DNA of 64,000 nt from Laburnicola sp. R22_1 (taxonomy: Eukaryota; Ascomycota; Dothideomycetes; Pleosporales; Didymosphaeriaceae): contig JACONQ010000001.1 in assembly GCA_014281115.1 (NCBI GenBank), forward strand, positions 620,001-684,000, written 5' to 3'. Below the pieces are notes generated by a model. That model searched no databases. It was not told the DNA's origin and saw nothing but the letters and a program-made list of their open reading frames with translations. Below, in pieces: positions 21,100-32,989 of this stretch. A program made the translations under genes and the position numbers. The stretch's first letter is position 1; each line of letters begins with the position of its first letter.

Positions 21100-22877
21100 G
21101 CGCAGCCGGTTGTGAGACACCCAGGGATATGAGACACCGCGCAGAAATCCTCCACCCTTCAAAAAATCGCGATAATTAATTCAGCGTAATTACAATTACC
21201 ACTCACTACACATAGATTGCAGAGTTTTAGCTGCTACTTCTACTGCTAGTTTTTCTGCCTCCTTTTCTTTGTTAGGACTATTGTTTTGTTGCTCTATAAG
21301 CTTAGAGGCCTCTACTACTATTTTAATCGTATCTATATTAGCAAAGCGTTAATTTAGGTCTATACAAACCCTCTTTTGTGGTGCTTAAGGCTTAAGAGCC
21401 TTAAGTTGGCTCTACAATCGTTTATTCTCTACTTCTAGCGCTACTAAGCGAGTATTTGCAACTGCAATTGCCTTGCCAGCTTTTTTAAATAGTTAGTAAA
21501 CCTTTTGGCCTATACTCTACTCTTTGTAAAGCGCTCGCTAAGCTATAAACAGATTACGAGGGCCGTAGGGGGTAGAGAGATAGCTCTCAATTAGTTGTTA
21601 AGCTTAATTCTGGCGAGGTAGCGTAATAGGCCTTCGAGCGACTTAAGATAAGTTAATTACTCGCTCAATGTTTAATAGGCAGATGCCTACAGTAGCCTAT
21701 CTAGCGCGAATAACTCTTTTAGTGATTGCACCCTCTCTAGCAACGTGGTAGGCAGTAATAAAGCGTTCCTTTTTGACTAGGGCAGCATTATTAAGGTGTG
21801 ATAACTCCTGGATCTGCTGGCGATAGAATTGTTTTACTACTAAGAAAATAGAGAGATCTAGGGGCTGTAGAACGTAAGATAAGTAAGCAGGGAGAAATAG
21901 AAGCCTGACTTTATTCTGCTTGCAGATCTATAGGAAGTCTAGATCTATATAGCTGCTGTGGCTATCCAAAATTAGCATCCTCCAGCGATCCTCTAAGGGC
22001 GCAGTTTCTGGCAGAAATACGCGTTGCAGCCACTTAACGCTAATTACGTTAGATGTCTAGCTATTCTCTAAGGTTGCGTATAGCTAGTTAGGTATTATTA
22101 ATAGAAACTAGGTGCTCTGTAGGTATTTGCCTTTGAAAATAACCGCAGGCCTTAGCTTCTTGCCTATTGCTAAAACGCACTCGATTATCAACGCCCACTC
22201 GCGATTCTCTAGCGACTAATAGTAAGCCTTTGTTTTCTAGCTATCTGCGAGTACTCTGGTGTTTGCATATACACCTAGGGCCTTGCCAGTCTTGTCTATA
22301 TTCTATATATCCTTATTGCGTATATTTAGCTTAACGCGGAGCTGCTTATAGAGCTTAAGAAACTCGCGTATTGCCTTCTGAGTTGCTCCCTTAGCTCTCG
22401 CAGCCTTAATCTTCTTACCTATAATAGAGGCGACGCGTGGGTTGCGTTTAATAAAGTGGGATATCCAGTGTTTACCCACTAACGTGGGCTCGCCGTTCAT
22501 CCTTAGGATTCGATTCGCCATTTCTTGTGTACGAGCGTGAGAAGGAGGATACCCGCGTGCGTCCTCTTCAAGTATCCATTGTACAAGGAAGTCCTCTTGT
22601 TGTGGAGTTAATCGTTGCTGGTATACGTGGCTGTTTTGCCAGTTTTGTGAACCGCGTACGCGCCTTGAGAGCGTGGCTAGGGGGATGTTGTGTGCCTTTG
22701 CAGCAGCTTGTTGACTAGGAAAAACGCTAGCATTGAGATTGGTAATAGCTGCTTGAATTGCTGCCTCACGATTGGCCATTTTGGTAGGGTGGATGTGGAG
22801 ATATCGCGATTTTTTTGAGGGGTGGAGGATTTCTGCGCGGTGTCTCATATCCCTGGGTGTCTCACAACCGGCTGCGC
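21100..22877 (-). mobile_element. Pogo-like (Tc1/mariner superfamily) DNA transposon, inactivated
   Basis: About 70-bp terminal inverted repeats reading GCGCAGCCGGTTGTGAGACA at the left and its complement at the right, next to TA on both sides (21098-21099 and 22878-22879). The inverted match extends another five bases (TAAGC) outward, so the element may instead start at 21095 and end at 22882, or the target may have been palindromic. The termini contain TGAGACACC twice, at 21113 and 21130. It encodes one transposase on the minus strand, described separately. Confidence 0.88.
21180..22779 (-). pseudogene. Pogo-like transposase, RIP-disrupted
   Basis: The N-terminal 160 codons are open from the ATG at 22779. 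They contain a psq-type helix-turn-helix (AAAKAHNIPLATLSRRVRG) and a CENP-B/Tc5-type DNA-binding domain (NGEPTLVGKHWISHFIKRNP). The DDE catalytic part follows with many stops. Readable blocks include a NIDKTG segment, a WALIIECVLAIGKK segment, a LILDSH segment and a LQPLDLSIF segment, which are in the order expected of this family. The stops are mostly TAG and TAA, as transitions from Trp and Gln codons produce. Confidence 0.85.
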
Positions 22878-22981
22878 TAGCTTATCGCGGGTGCGCTTGG
22901 AGCGCTTTTGGTGCGCAAGCGTGCGCAGAGCCGCCCAGGTGCCACAGGTGCGCACGCACGCTCAAAATTTTTCCTGATGTA

Positions 22982-23453
22982 TAGTTATAGGAATTTCTAA
23001 AATAGTAGGGCTAGATTATTACTAATAATTTAAAGGGTATCTTATAATTTAATTTATTTAATAAAGCGAAATTTTATTAATTTACTATACTATTTTTATA
23101 TATAGATTAAATTAATACTATATAACTAAGCGCTCTTTATAATTACTAAGTAGGAGACTCTACGTCTTTTATTATGTTATTTAAGATAAAAGCCTTTAGT
23201 ATTCTACTCCTAGGTAGTTAATTTAACGTTACATAGAATATAGCTTTATTTATAAAAAAAAGGAGCTTATATAAGCGTAATTAATAATAACTTATATACA
23301 CACCATTAGTTTATTACCTTGGGACAAGACAAAGCAGTACGCACTCGCACAGACAAACTCTTCCACTTCTAAATCATACAGAAGTGGGCAGTGCAACCTT
23401 CCAACAAAGCTAGTGCCAAACAGTCTCCCCACGATGCACCCGCCCCAACCACT
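22982..23453. other. AT-rich spacer
   Basis: AT-rich DNA between the nested transposon block and the 3' end of the MFS gene; around 23120-23220 it carries a degraded MITE-A-like end (aattactaagtaggagactctacgtc, then a ctcctaggtagttaatttaacg block). Contains the 3' UTR of the MFS gene towards 23453. Confidence 0.5.
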
Positions 23454-25386
23454 CTACATATCATGCACCTTACTATTCCGACTCCACCTCCTAAAAGTCT
23501 TCCCCTTCCACCAAAAGATGCCCCCACACGCATAAAAAAACACTGTCAAAGCCGCATTCGTCATAAACGGCTCTACAAAACCCTTCTCTATGGTCCACGG
23601 CGTAATAAACCTGCCCATCCCATAGCCCCATAGATTCTTATAAACCGTAATACTCACAAACAAGCTCGAGGCCACAGGCTTATAGCTGTCAACTGCATAG
23701 GTGCTACTAATGGCGGGGAGAGCGGCAACTTGGATACCTATGCACGTGTAGCCCAGGATCACGATAACTTCCCAGGGCCAGTGCTGCGCGTAGCCAACGG
23801 CGACGATGATGGTGCCAAGGAGCATGATTATGACGTAGGGGATCGCGGCTGGGAGTCGCATTTCGGGCTCGCGGATGCCGTTGTTGCGCTTCGTCGAGCG
23901 GGCGGAGACCCAGTCGCTCAGGGGGCCTGCGGTGAAGAGGCCGATGAAGGCACCGACGAGGATGGCGAAGTTTTGGAAGCCTGGTTTGCTGTTAACATCC
24001 CTCCATTTCAACCTTCCTAATTCCTTCTTTCGGCAGAGAGGAAGGGCGTATGTGACTTACCAATAGCCATAGGCTTCCAATTATACGGCGGCGCAGTAAA
24101 CACCTGACTCTGCGTTAAGTTGACAGCCAAGAAGCAGCTGCAACTCCACGAGACAGTAAAGCTCGCAAAATGGACGATTGGGAACGCAAAAAGCTTCCAC
24201 GGGGTCCACAAATCGAACAGAATGCTCTTGAAGGGATGCGAGTTGGGCTGCACAACCGCCCACTGCCACTTTCCTGGCGTGCCCTTGCCCAAATATGGAT
24301 CTCGCGCAGCCATCTCCTCGGGTGCGAGGCCCTCTGTATTCGACAGCGCCGAGCTATCGGTAGGAGCGGGGTGAATCTTTTCCGCTTCATCCGTCTTCGC
24401 GCGATCCACTTCCGCATTCTCCATCCCCACCACGCGATCCTTCTCCGAGTCCGACGGGCCTGACAACTCGGGACTCCCACTCGCCACGTCCTCGGGCCTG
24501 AACCGGGTCTCAGGAAACAAACCGACAACCATCAGAAAGCTCGTCCCCAGCAACGCAGTATTGAGCCACCAAAAGCTGCGCCACCCGACCTGTTCAGCCA
24601 TGGCGCCGGACACGATGGGCCCGACCATCAGGCTGCCCATATAGACGACCCAATACAGCGTGTTCCACTTGCCGCGGTCGTGCAGGAAAAAAATGTCGGC
24701 GATGACGGCGGGCGCGATGGTCTCGGCGGGGCCGGCGCCGATGCCGTTGACGACGCACGCGCCCATGAAGGAGTTGTACGACGTCGCTTTGGCGCGCCAG
24801 ATGGAGGTGCCGAAGTTGATGAGCTGCGACATGAGAAGGACGGCGCGGCGGCCAAAGGAAGTGCTCATGGGGACCCTGCGCAACTCATCAGTTCAATGTT
24901 ACACGAGGTCCCACGCGCCCAATCGCCACCTTCACACTTCACGAGTCCACGCCTACATACCATATAAAATTGCTAAACCCCAACACCAGAATACAAACAC
25001 CAGTAAATTGCACGGCAGCTTCCAAATCACACTCGAAGGCCTCCATAAGCGCCGGAAACATGGGCGCGAGAGCCAGAGGGCCAAACCCCTGGGTGAACGT
25101 CACCATCATAGTCGACGTGATGCACGCGACCTTCCACGGGGTGCTCCAGTTGAGCGGATCGTGCGGGTCGGCCGACGGCTGCGGGACGAGCACGGTGTGG
25201 TGCGCGCCTTTGACGAAGTGGTGGCTGCCGACGTCGGTCATGATTTCGGTGCCTGGTAGAATCTCCGTGTGGAGTTCGGCTTCGAGCTCGCGCGCGGTCT
25301 GGGGCGCATGTTAGTCTGTGCAGAATGGGATGGGATAGGATGCGACGCGGGAAGGGGTGTACCTTTTCATCGTGTACCCTCGCCAT
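23454..25386 (-). CDS. MFS transporter (DHA1-type multidrug/polyamine exporter family)
   Basis: Twelve-helix major facilitator, probably a plasma-membrane H+ antiporter; substrate unknown. Four exons on the minus strand: 25386-25363, 25298-24961, 24875-24061 and 23980-23454, for 567 residues. The first exon codes eight residues (MARVHDEK) and continues TARELEAEL, as in relatives. Seen: the DPHDPLNWS pre-helix motif that marks this fungal subgroup, the motif-A loop FGRRAVLL between helices 2 and 3, the GAGPAETIAPAVIADIFF stretch of helix 4 and HDRGKW after it, and a long charged central loop (about residues 245-300). Intron 3 needs the AG at 23981-23982 to give MAIGFQNFAILVGAF, so the third exon joins cleanly. 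It sits at the border of the AT-rich block, yet has no stop and no visible RIP damage. Confidence 0.92.
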
Positions 25387-25530
25387 TGCGAGTGGATCTT
25401 CTGCTCCTAATGGTTCAAAGGCCGCTACAATGATACCGCGCAAGTAGCAAAGGCAATAAGGATCCTTCAAGCCTTTATATAACCACCTTATTAATATGAA
25501 ATGGGCTGGTTCCGCTAGTGGATGACCCTA
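25387..25530. other. Promoter region of the MFS gene
   Basis: Short region between the MFS start codon and the minisatellite. The reading frame is open upstream of the ATG for several codons but there is no other ATG. No clear TATA box. Confidence 0.4.
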
Positions 25531-25723
25531 GCTCGTACAGCGAGACGATGCCTGTAGACACTTGCCGGCTTGTAAAGCGAGACGAACGGTGGCTGTAGAC
25601 ACTTGCCGGCTCGTAAAACGAGACGAACGATGCCTGTAGACAATTGCCGGCTCGTACAGCGAGACGATGCCTGTAGACACTTGCCGGCTCGTACAGCGAG
25701 ACGATGCCTCTAGACGCTTGCCG
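25531..25723. repeat. Minisatellite, five units of 37 or 41 bp
   Basis: Units start at 25531, 25568, 25609, 25650 and 25687, each with gctcgtacagcgag (or a close variant), then acgatgcctgtagac and acttgccg. The two middle units hold a 4-bp insertion. The gctcg...cgagac core can fold (CTCG...CGAG). It lies directly upstream of the MFS promoter, on the edge of the AT-rich block. There are no unique spacers, so it is not a CRISPR-like array. Confidence 0.88.
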
Positions 25724-25991
25724 GCTCGATCAAGCCGAAAGTATCCCGCCTTTAAACCAGTCCAACCATCCCAGCAACCAGGCGAGGGGTCTCTAGTCAC
25801 CATGCATGCACGTCTTGCAGATATTCAGGCCGAGGAAAACGCCGACGGCTAGACTCGTAACCCTAACTTACTTACCTACCTACTATATTACTAGATAATT
25901 AATCCCTACTTTTTAACCTTTTACCGCCCTATTACTAGATAATAGGCCTCTACTTACTACCTTATTATTTAATAATAAACAACCTACTATA

Positions 25992-26236
25992 TGTGTAGCG
26001 TTATTTAATCTACTTAGAAGTAGGATAATAAAGACTTTTTTTAAATAATATAATAAAAAAGTAAAGCCTTTTACTTAGTAATTAAAAATAGTATAAAAAG
26101 ATAATTATAAAAAAGTAATAACTTACTATATATACTTTACTATAGTAATATATTATCTTTTTATACTCTTTTAAATTACTAAGTAAAAGGCTTTACTTTT
26201 TTATATATATTATTTAAGTTAAAAGTCTATTATAGA
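25992..26236. mobile_element. MITE-A copy, right end truncated
   Basis: Starts TGTGTAGCGTTA after TA and runs through the family blocks (aaaggctttt-like, aagcagagcccc-like, ttagtaattaaaaa) into their complement, but breaks off before the mirrored terminus. Strongly C-to-T and G-to-A mutated. Confidence 0.65.
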
Positions 26237-27104
26237 AATAAGGCTCTAACTAAATATAATTATGTATCTATAATTATATAAGTAGTACTATTTTAGTTTT
26301 ACTTCTTTTATATAAGTATATATATAGCCTAGCCCTTTAGCTTTTTTTATATAGTAATCTTATCTAATTTATTTACTAAAATTAAAATTTTTGCGTATTT
26401 TTCTTTAATAGTTATAAGTTTAGTATTTTAAAATTATAGGCTAATTCTTCTTATATACTTATATATTAGAATTCTAATTTATATACTCTAATTACTTCTT
26501 ACTAATTTTTTTAATTTTTTTATACTTAAATCTTATTTATAATTAAAATAACTAATATTAGAATTTTTCTATAAAGATACTGCTTACTAATTAAGTAAGC
26601 TAGTCTTTTTAGTTTATTTAGCTCTAATTTTATACTTAGTTTAAAGGAATCTAATATTTTATTAATTCTAACGCTAGCAAAATTACTAACTAAGATTTAA
26701 TTTAACTAACTTATTTTATACTTTTAAAGAAAATAATAAGTATAGATAATACTATATATAATAATTATCGCATTGTTTATTTAGTGTTAATTACCCTTTG
26801 TAACTCTATTTTTTTAATTTAAGCCTGCGTAGGTTAGGATAGAAAGGCCGCTCTAGTCTAGCGCCTAAAAATATAGTCTACTTCTAGTCTTTTTTACTAA
26901 TATAATAATAGTTTATAAACTGCGCACTTGCCTAATATCTATAAGTGCTCTAACGCCTATTAAAAGTTACTTAAAGCGTATATAAAAACTAACTTTTACT
27001 CTATTATTGCTATTATTAGCAATTATACTATATTTATATACTACTACACAGTACACTTATATAACGCGCTTACTAGCTTACTATCTAATACTATAATAAC
27101 TATA

Positions 27105-28214
27105 GTTTTTTTTTGCGACTAAGGAATTTCTAATAAAAATATTACAATAATAGCAGTTATTCCTCCTACTATTATTAACACAGAAAAGCGTTTTAAGGTA
27201 GTGTTAATAAAAAGGGGCTATAATAACTATAAGGATTTAATATATTTACGCAACACTTTTCTTCTCTTATAACTTATTAATAAATACTTTCTTTTTTTCT
27301 TTTAATCCTACTCTTTATTACTACCTTTCTAACTAGTAGTAATATAAAGAACTATAGTAAAAACTCTATATACTTCTTACGCCTTTAATTACTAATCTAT
27401 TACTAGCCTAACTAGTATACTAGAACTGCCTTATACAGGCTAAGGTATACCTTCTACTTTAACCTATTAATAATCTTCTAGATAAAGTAGTACTTTAGTG
27501 TGGCCCTAATAATAGTAGTAAGTAGATATAAAGCGTACTTTTAGGCAGCGTTAATAGTAGTATTAGTATTAAGATTTAGAAAAATAGTAGGAAATAAAGT
27601 AGTAGAAGTCTTCTTAAGATTAACTTTAATATAGAAATAGAGTGTTAGTGTATCTATACTATATAAGCTCCTATCTAGTATATATCTTATAATAGTACAA
27701 ATCTACTAATATAGCTATTACTTCTAGTAATCTTTGGAGATGTAAGATAGTAGAGATCACAGTAATTCATAGTGATATGGGTTGACTATGAGAAAAGAGG
27801 TGTGTCATTCCTATGGAGGACCGAGGGCCTGAAGGTGTATGGGTGAGGCTAGGCATAAGGTTATTCCGGCCGAGGTCATGTGACCAAGGACCGACCATAC
27901 AGCCATGCGGCAGTCTTACAGAGATAATAGTAGAGGAAGATAATAATTACAGTATTATACTAATTATAGCACTAGCGCTATTTTATACCTCCTCTACTCT
28001 AAACTATAGTATAGTAATATAGTCTTATTATATTTTATATATAGATTTTTTTTACTTAAAGTACGCGCGCTAAGCCTGCTAAGCTCGCTTAGCTTACTTT
28101 TATGCTAATCCTTTTTATTAACACCTTAAAACGCTTTTATATATCTATAACGTAGGAGAAATAACTACTATTATTGTAATATTTTTATTAGAAACCTCTT
28201 AGACGCAAAAAAAC
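27105..28214. mobile_element. MITE-B element, 1110 bp with about 105-bp inverted termini
   Basis: Left end: gttttttttt then gcgactaagg, then taataaaaatattacaataa, then a cctcctac block, then aaagcgttttaaggt. The right end (28105-28214) is the diverged complement of all of these. No coding capacity apart from a solo LTR inserted in the middle. Single termini of the same family recur at 46340-46455, 47665-47775 and 47795-47884. Confidence 0.72.
27741..27920. repeat. Solo LTR, 180 bp, hardly RIP-mutated
   Basis: Begins TGTAAGA and ends TCTTACA (7-bp inverted ends of TG...CA type), with a direct GAGA on both sides (27737-27740 and 27921-27924), as for an LTR with a 4-bp target duplication. Its composition is normal and contrasts with the AT-rich MITE-B sequence around it. 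No partner LTR or internal domain is nearby. It also contains a 69-codon frame from 27813 that I regard as chance. Confidence 0.6.
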
Positions 28215-28284
28215 AATATATAATAATTAAATTAAAGTTTATAATATTTAAATTATAAAATAATATGCTTTTTTGGTATTACCT

Positions 28285-28392
28285 TTGTATGTCTTTTTTA
28301 ATTACTAAGTAGGGGCTCTGCTTTTTTGTTATGTTATTTGAGATAAAAGCCTTTGTTATGCTACCCCTAGATAGTTAATTTAACGCCACACA
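28285..28392. repeat. MITE-A terminus (right-facing)
   Basis: Family blocks in reverse order ending ttaatttaacgccacaca, followed by TA (28393-28394). The other half is not adjacent. Confidence 0.6.
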
Positions 28393-28914
28393 TAGTAATT
28401 AAACAATTATACTATAATCTTCTATAAGTAAATACTAAGAAACTTTAGTATTTTTAAATAGGTTATTTAGGCTAGTAAGAACTTTAAGCTTTAGTTTAGA
28501 ATACGTAAAACGTATATATTCTTAGTACTTAAAAAAACTATTAGCACTATTCTATAATATATATAATAAAGTAATTTTCAAATATTTAAAAAATAATGTT
28601 TAAAATTATTCTACTATATTGTATAGGATCTATTTAATTACCTAGTAAGATAACTTAAAGAGCTATAGAGCTTAATTATTAAGAAAGGATTTAGTAGAAA
28701 GATCTATAATAATAACTTTATATTAAAATCTCTATTAGAGATTATATAAGTAATAACTAAACTTAATTAGTAGATAGAAAATAAATATAAGCTTAGAATT
28801 ATTATAATTTATTAAGATAATAATACTACTACTTTTTTCTAAAGAAAATAATTAGCCTATAAGAACTATATAAATAAATAATAAAATAAGATTAGCTATA
28901 TTTTATTATATATA

Positions 28915-29060
28915 CGTGTTATTAAATTAACTACCTAGGGGCAGAATGACAAAGGCCTTTATCTCAAATAACATAACAAAAGAAAGGCAGAGCCCCCTGC
29001 TTAGTAATTAAAAAAGAGCGTAAAAAAGATAATTACAAAAAAGCGCGTTTAAACTGCTAA
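28915..29060. repeat. MITE-A terminus (left-facing)
   Basis: Preceded by TA; has ttaaattaactacctagggg, then acaaaggcctttatctcaaa, then gcagagccccctgcttagta. One of the least mutated ends of the family, with several C and G positions preserved. Confidence 0.65.
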
Positions 29061-32000
29061 GCGAGCTTAGTAGTTTTAGTGTAGGACTGCTTCTATAAGT
29101 AAAATCTTTATAAAAAGACCACTTAGAATTTAAGGAGAGATAAGACTTTAGTGCGGCTACGCTATAAGCTATCTCTTCTTTACTATCCTAAGTTGTAAAC
29201 TACTATATTAAGTTATAGACTACTATTCTAAGTTGTAAACTACTATCTAGATTATTGTAAATAACACAAGTTAATATATTAATAGATATATTTCTTATAA
29301 GTAGTGGGATAAGAGTAATACGTACTAGATATATTATTGCTCTATTGCCGTATTGAGATCGTCCTTAACAAATCTCCTACTGTCTCTCCACGCCCTGCCA
29401 TCTCTTCGAGCATCGACGTTATTCCCGAAGAATAATAATAATATTTTTGTTATTTCTATAATATTAACTATAGTTATTACATACTATTATTACACCCTAT
29501 ACTATAGCGTCTATTAAGGAAAAGTCTTCTAACATTCTAGAGGACCTCTTAAGTAGTGGCCTATAGATACTAGCAAATTTTAAGCGCAATAAGTAGGAGA
29601 ATCTTACTAAGGTATTTAGTAATTATAGCCTTTTATTACACTATATACTAATATAAATAGGGCTTTATATCTAGAAATAAAAAGGTTAGCACTATCCTTT
29701 TATATTATAGATAAGATAGCTTTTAGAAAGGTTATCCTACTAACTATAAAGTACTATTTAAAGGTGCACTTAGTAATAGCGCCTATACTATTACATAGAG
29801 ATTTTGCGATGCACTTTATAGTAAAGAAGAAAAGGCACTAGACTTTGCTAAATTAGCTAATTAAGCTGCATAATATTAGCTTAAAAAGAAGCTTTATAAT
29901 AATAAGAACTACTAACTACTCTCTAAAGCGCAAAAGTATTAATAGCTTACATAAAAAAAAGAAGAGCTTATATAGTTTTACTTTAAAAATTAAAAAAGTA
30001 GTATATTATTATATTCTATTATTATATATTAGTTAATTAATAAGAAGTAAATAACTAGTTAGAGGCAAAACTAATAGCTATGTATAAGAAGTAGAATAAA
30101 ATTAAGAACAAAGTTAATCTAAGGGCCTACTAAGCAGCCCTAGCTAAGTGTAGAATTGTTACTAGTAAGAGAAAAGGCCCTTCTATACTATAGAGTTGTG
30201 TAGGTAAATAAATTTTTAGTTATAGTAGTGTATATAAGAAGCTCTTGCGTAATATATATAAGATAGACCTAAGAAAGTTTAAGACTAATAGCTTTAAGAG
30301 TGAGGCTAATAAGAAAAAGTAGGAGGACTTCTATAATAGTGTGGGCAATATAGGTCTAACTACTAAGGAGCTAGTAATAGTTCCTAATAAGGAATAGTTA
30401 TAGGTTTATTATACTTATTTATTATATACCTTTGCTAATAATTATTAGTTGCTCTAAGTCTAGTCCTCCTACTAACCTTATTAACTATAGTAAGAATAGT
30501 ATACTTAATAGTAATAAGGCATATATTAAGGAGAATAATAATAAAGAGTGTAAAGAGAAAATTAAGAATAATAGAGAGGAGCTTAAGGCTTATTTCTAGA
30601 AGCTGCTAGATAGGTACAATTCTAATATTATAAATAAGGATATATAGACTTTAAGGGCTTAGATACTAAAGAAAGTTTAGATAATAAGGGGGGCTTAGGT
30701 ACTAAGAGGGTTTTAGACAATAATTAGCATATAATTAAGAAGACTTCGCGCACTCTTAGTACACAGTATAATACTGTAAGGAAAAGCAGTAGGTGTGCTA
30801 AAAAACGCAGTAAATTAAGTAAAGCAATAAGACTAGTTTAGTAGCTATTTAGGAAGAGCATATGTAAATTAGCCCCTTATAGAGTTAATTACAAGCTATA
30901 CTATAGTACTAAAGTTAATAATAATAATATAATACGTAGGTGCCTACGCAGTACCTTATAAAATCCGTAACTAGAGATTATCTTTATCTATCTATCCTTA
31001 CACACACAATACAACTAATTATCGCGCAAGACCTTAAGATTACAATCTAGTATAGCTATCCCTTAACCTAATAACATACTTTCTATAGGGCGGGCAGTCA
31101 CGCGCCTATATATATATAATAAGTAGGATAATAATAATAATAAGACGTATAATAATAAGAAGTATAACCTAGACGCTAATAATAAATATATATAGGATAG
31201 GTATTATAAAGGTTAAACGCCTATAGTCCTTATAGAATATATAGTAGTATAGTATAAGTTGTATAGCAAATAGATTACTATAGCTAGTTTGTCTTATTGC
31301 AAGTAATATCTAGGTGCTCTAAGGACTATAAATTTTAACTTATAGCTCTCTCTTTGCTAGTTTAGCTATCTAGTGCTTAGCTATATTAGTAATAGACGTT
31401 ACTAAAGCGCTTTTAGAAAGCAAGAGGCAAGATTTAGTTAGATCTAGGAGTAAAAGGTTAGGCATATTCTAAACTACCTATAGTTTTACTAGTATAAAAG
31501 AATATATAATAAATAATTGCTAAAGGCGTAGGGTATATATAAGTACGCGCTTATACTATAGAATTTCTATAAGAGATAGGTAGAGTAAGGCTAACGCTAG
31601 GGAAGTATACTAGAGGTTAATAGATTAACAGGTTAATAGGTTATTAGCAAAGAATAGTAAAGTGCTATTTAGTGTTAGGAGTAAGAAGTGCGCGCGTAAT
31701 ACTTGTTGTATATTATAGCAGCAAAGTAAGGGTCTAAGTTATTAATTGTCTAGTAAGGCGACGACAAAAGGTAGGAGGTAGAAGTTAATTATCTAGTAAG
31801 GCGGCAAGTAAGTAAGCAAGTTAGGATTTTATTATTATAAGTTTGTTGTCTTAAAAGCTAGGGGGAGAAACATTAGTAAAACTTTAACGTGCTCTAGGTC
31901 CTAGGGCTTAGCGCGCACGTAATATAATATTATATAACGTTACATAATATTATATAATGTTATGTAGGCGCTATAACGTAATAAAAAAAGCAGTAATTAA

Positions 32001-32975
32001 ACGCAGTAGGGCTACTTAAAAACTAAATAAGTGGAGGCAGTTTATACTCTTATCTAGGAGGGATAATTAGCGTATAGAATAAGATAAGCTAAAGTTGCAA
32101 TTTTACTATAGCTAATTATTATAGCTAATAATTATATACTAGTTGCTAAGAATGCCGCCTATAGTAGTATAGTAATAAGCTAATTACTACTTAAAACTAA
32201 CTATACAATAAAGGACTATATACTAGTTTAGATCTAAAACTAACTTATTATTAGCACGCTATACGCTGCACACTATTTCTAGCTAACCTTAATATTAGTT
32301 AAATACTACTATAGTTAATATTATAGAATTTAGTTTGTCCTATTCTCTTCTTAAACTACTATTCTCTTAAATAACTATTTAACTAGTTATTATATCATTT
32401 TATTACACTAATATCCTTAAGTACTATATTAAGTAATACACCTACCTTAGGAATTAATATATAGCCCTATATTAATAAACTAGTTGTCCTACTATTAGAT
32501 GCTTTTTTAGATATAGAATCCTAGCCCTATAGGCTAATAGGTTAGGAAGTAGGACAATTTGTCTTATTTAATATTCCTCTTTAGACCTTTAAGAGTTAAA
32601 AATAGGGAAAAAGATATTTGCTATATAGAACGCGTAGTAGTTAAATACTTAATAGGCTAAAGATAAATAAACCTATAGCTTATATCTAAACTCTTACCTT
32701 TATATAGGTATTATTTAGATTATATTCTAGAAAAGCGTAAAGTACCCCTCTAGTTATCTATATATATTCTATCTTAACTATAGCTATACACTATAATATT
32801 TAAGCATTAACTCTACTAGTACCTAGCTAATTAGTACTAAGCACCTTATTAACTATATAACGTCCTAAGTATATACGTAGTAGGATAAGGCTATTTATAA
32901 AAGGACTTTTACTCCTTAGTATAAAAAAAAGCAGATAGCTATTTTATATTCTATATACTCTTTATAGGCATTTAA
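29061..32975. other. Unidentified RIP-degraded DNA
   Basis: Almost 4 kb with stops in every frame. A short island of normal composition at 29340-29430 and another GC-rich patch near 31080-31110 stand out. At 30737-30756 lies a 20-base word that recurs in the island at 46830-47475. Probably the remains of one or more large transposons. Confidence 0.4.
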
Positions 32976-32989
32976 AACTAAACTTATAT

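Larger units (their letters stand above)
14582..22981. mobile_element. TA-flanked non-autonomous element split by two later insertions
   Basis: The left end reads TACATCAGGAAA (14582-14593) and the right end is its complement (22970-22981). Both begin with TA, the usual target of Tc1/mariner-type elements. Just inside both ends are GC-rich words of the gtgcgca type. Removing the Copia (15332-20791) and the pogo-like element (21100-22877) leaves about 1.1 kb with no coding capacity. The short terminal match and the shared gtgcgca words support a single old element; that the two ends belong together is inference. Confidence 0.6.

Noticed and set aside
23981..23995. Alternative acceptor for MFS intron 3 at gttaacag
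   Set aside because: Using it would leave the wrong phase; the AG at 23981-23982 keeps the frame and the family pattern.
25531..25723. Possible CRISPR array
   Set aside because: Units follow each other without unique spacers, vary in length, and the host is a eukaryote; it is a minisatellite.
27813..28022. 69-codon frame in the MITE-B interior
   Set aside because: It starts in the solo LTR and ends in AT-rich sequence; no protein pattern.
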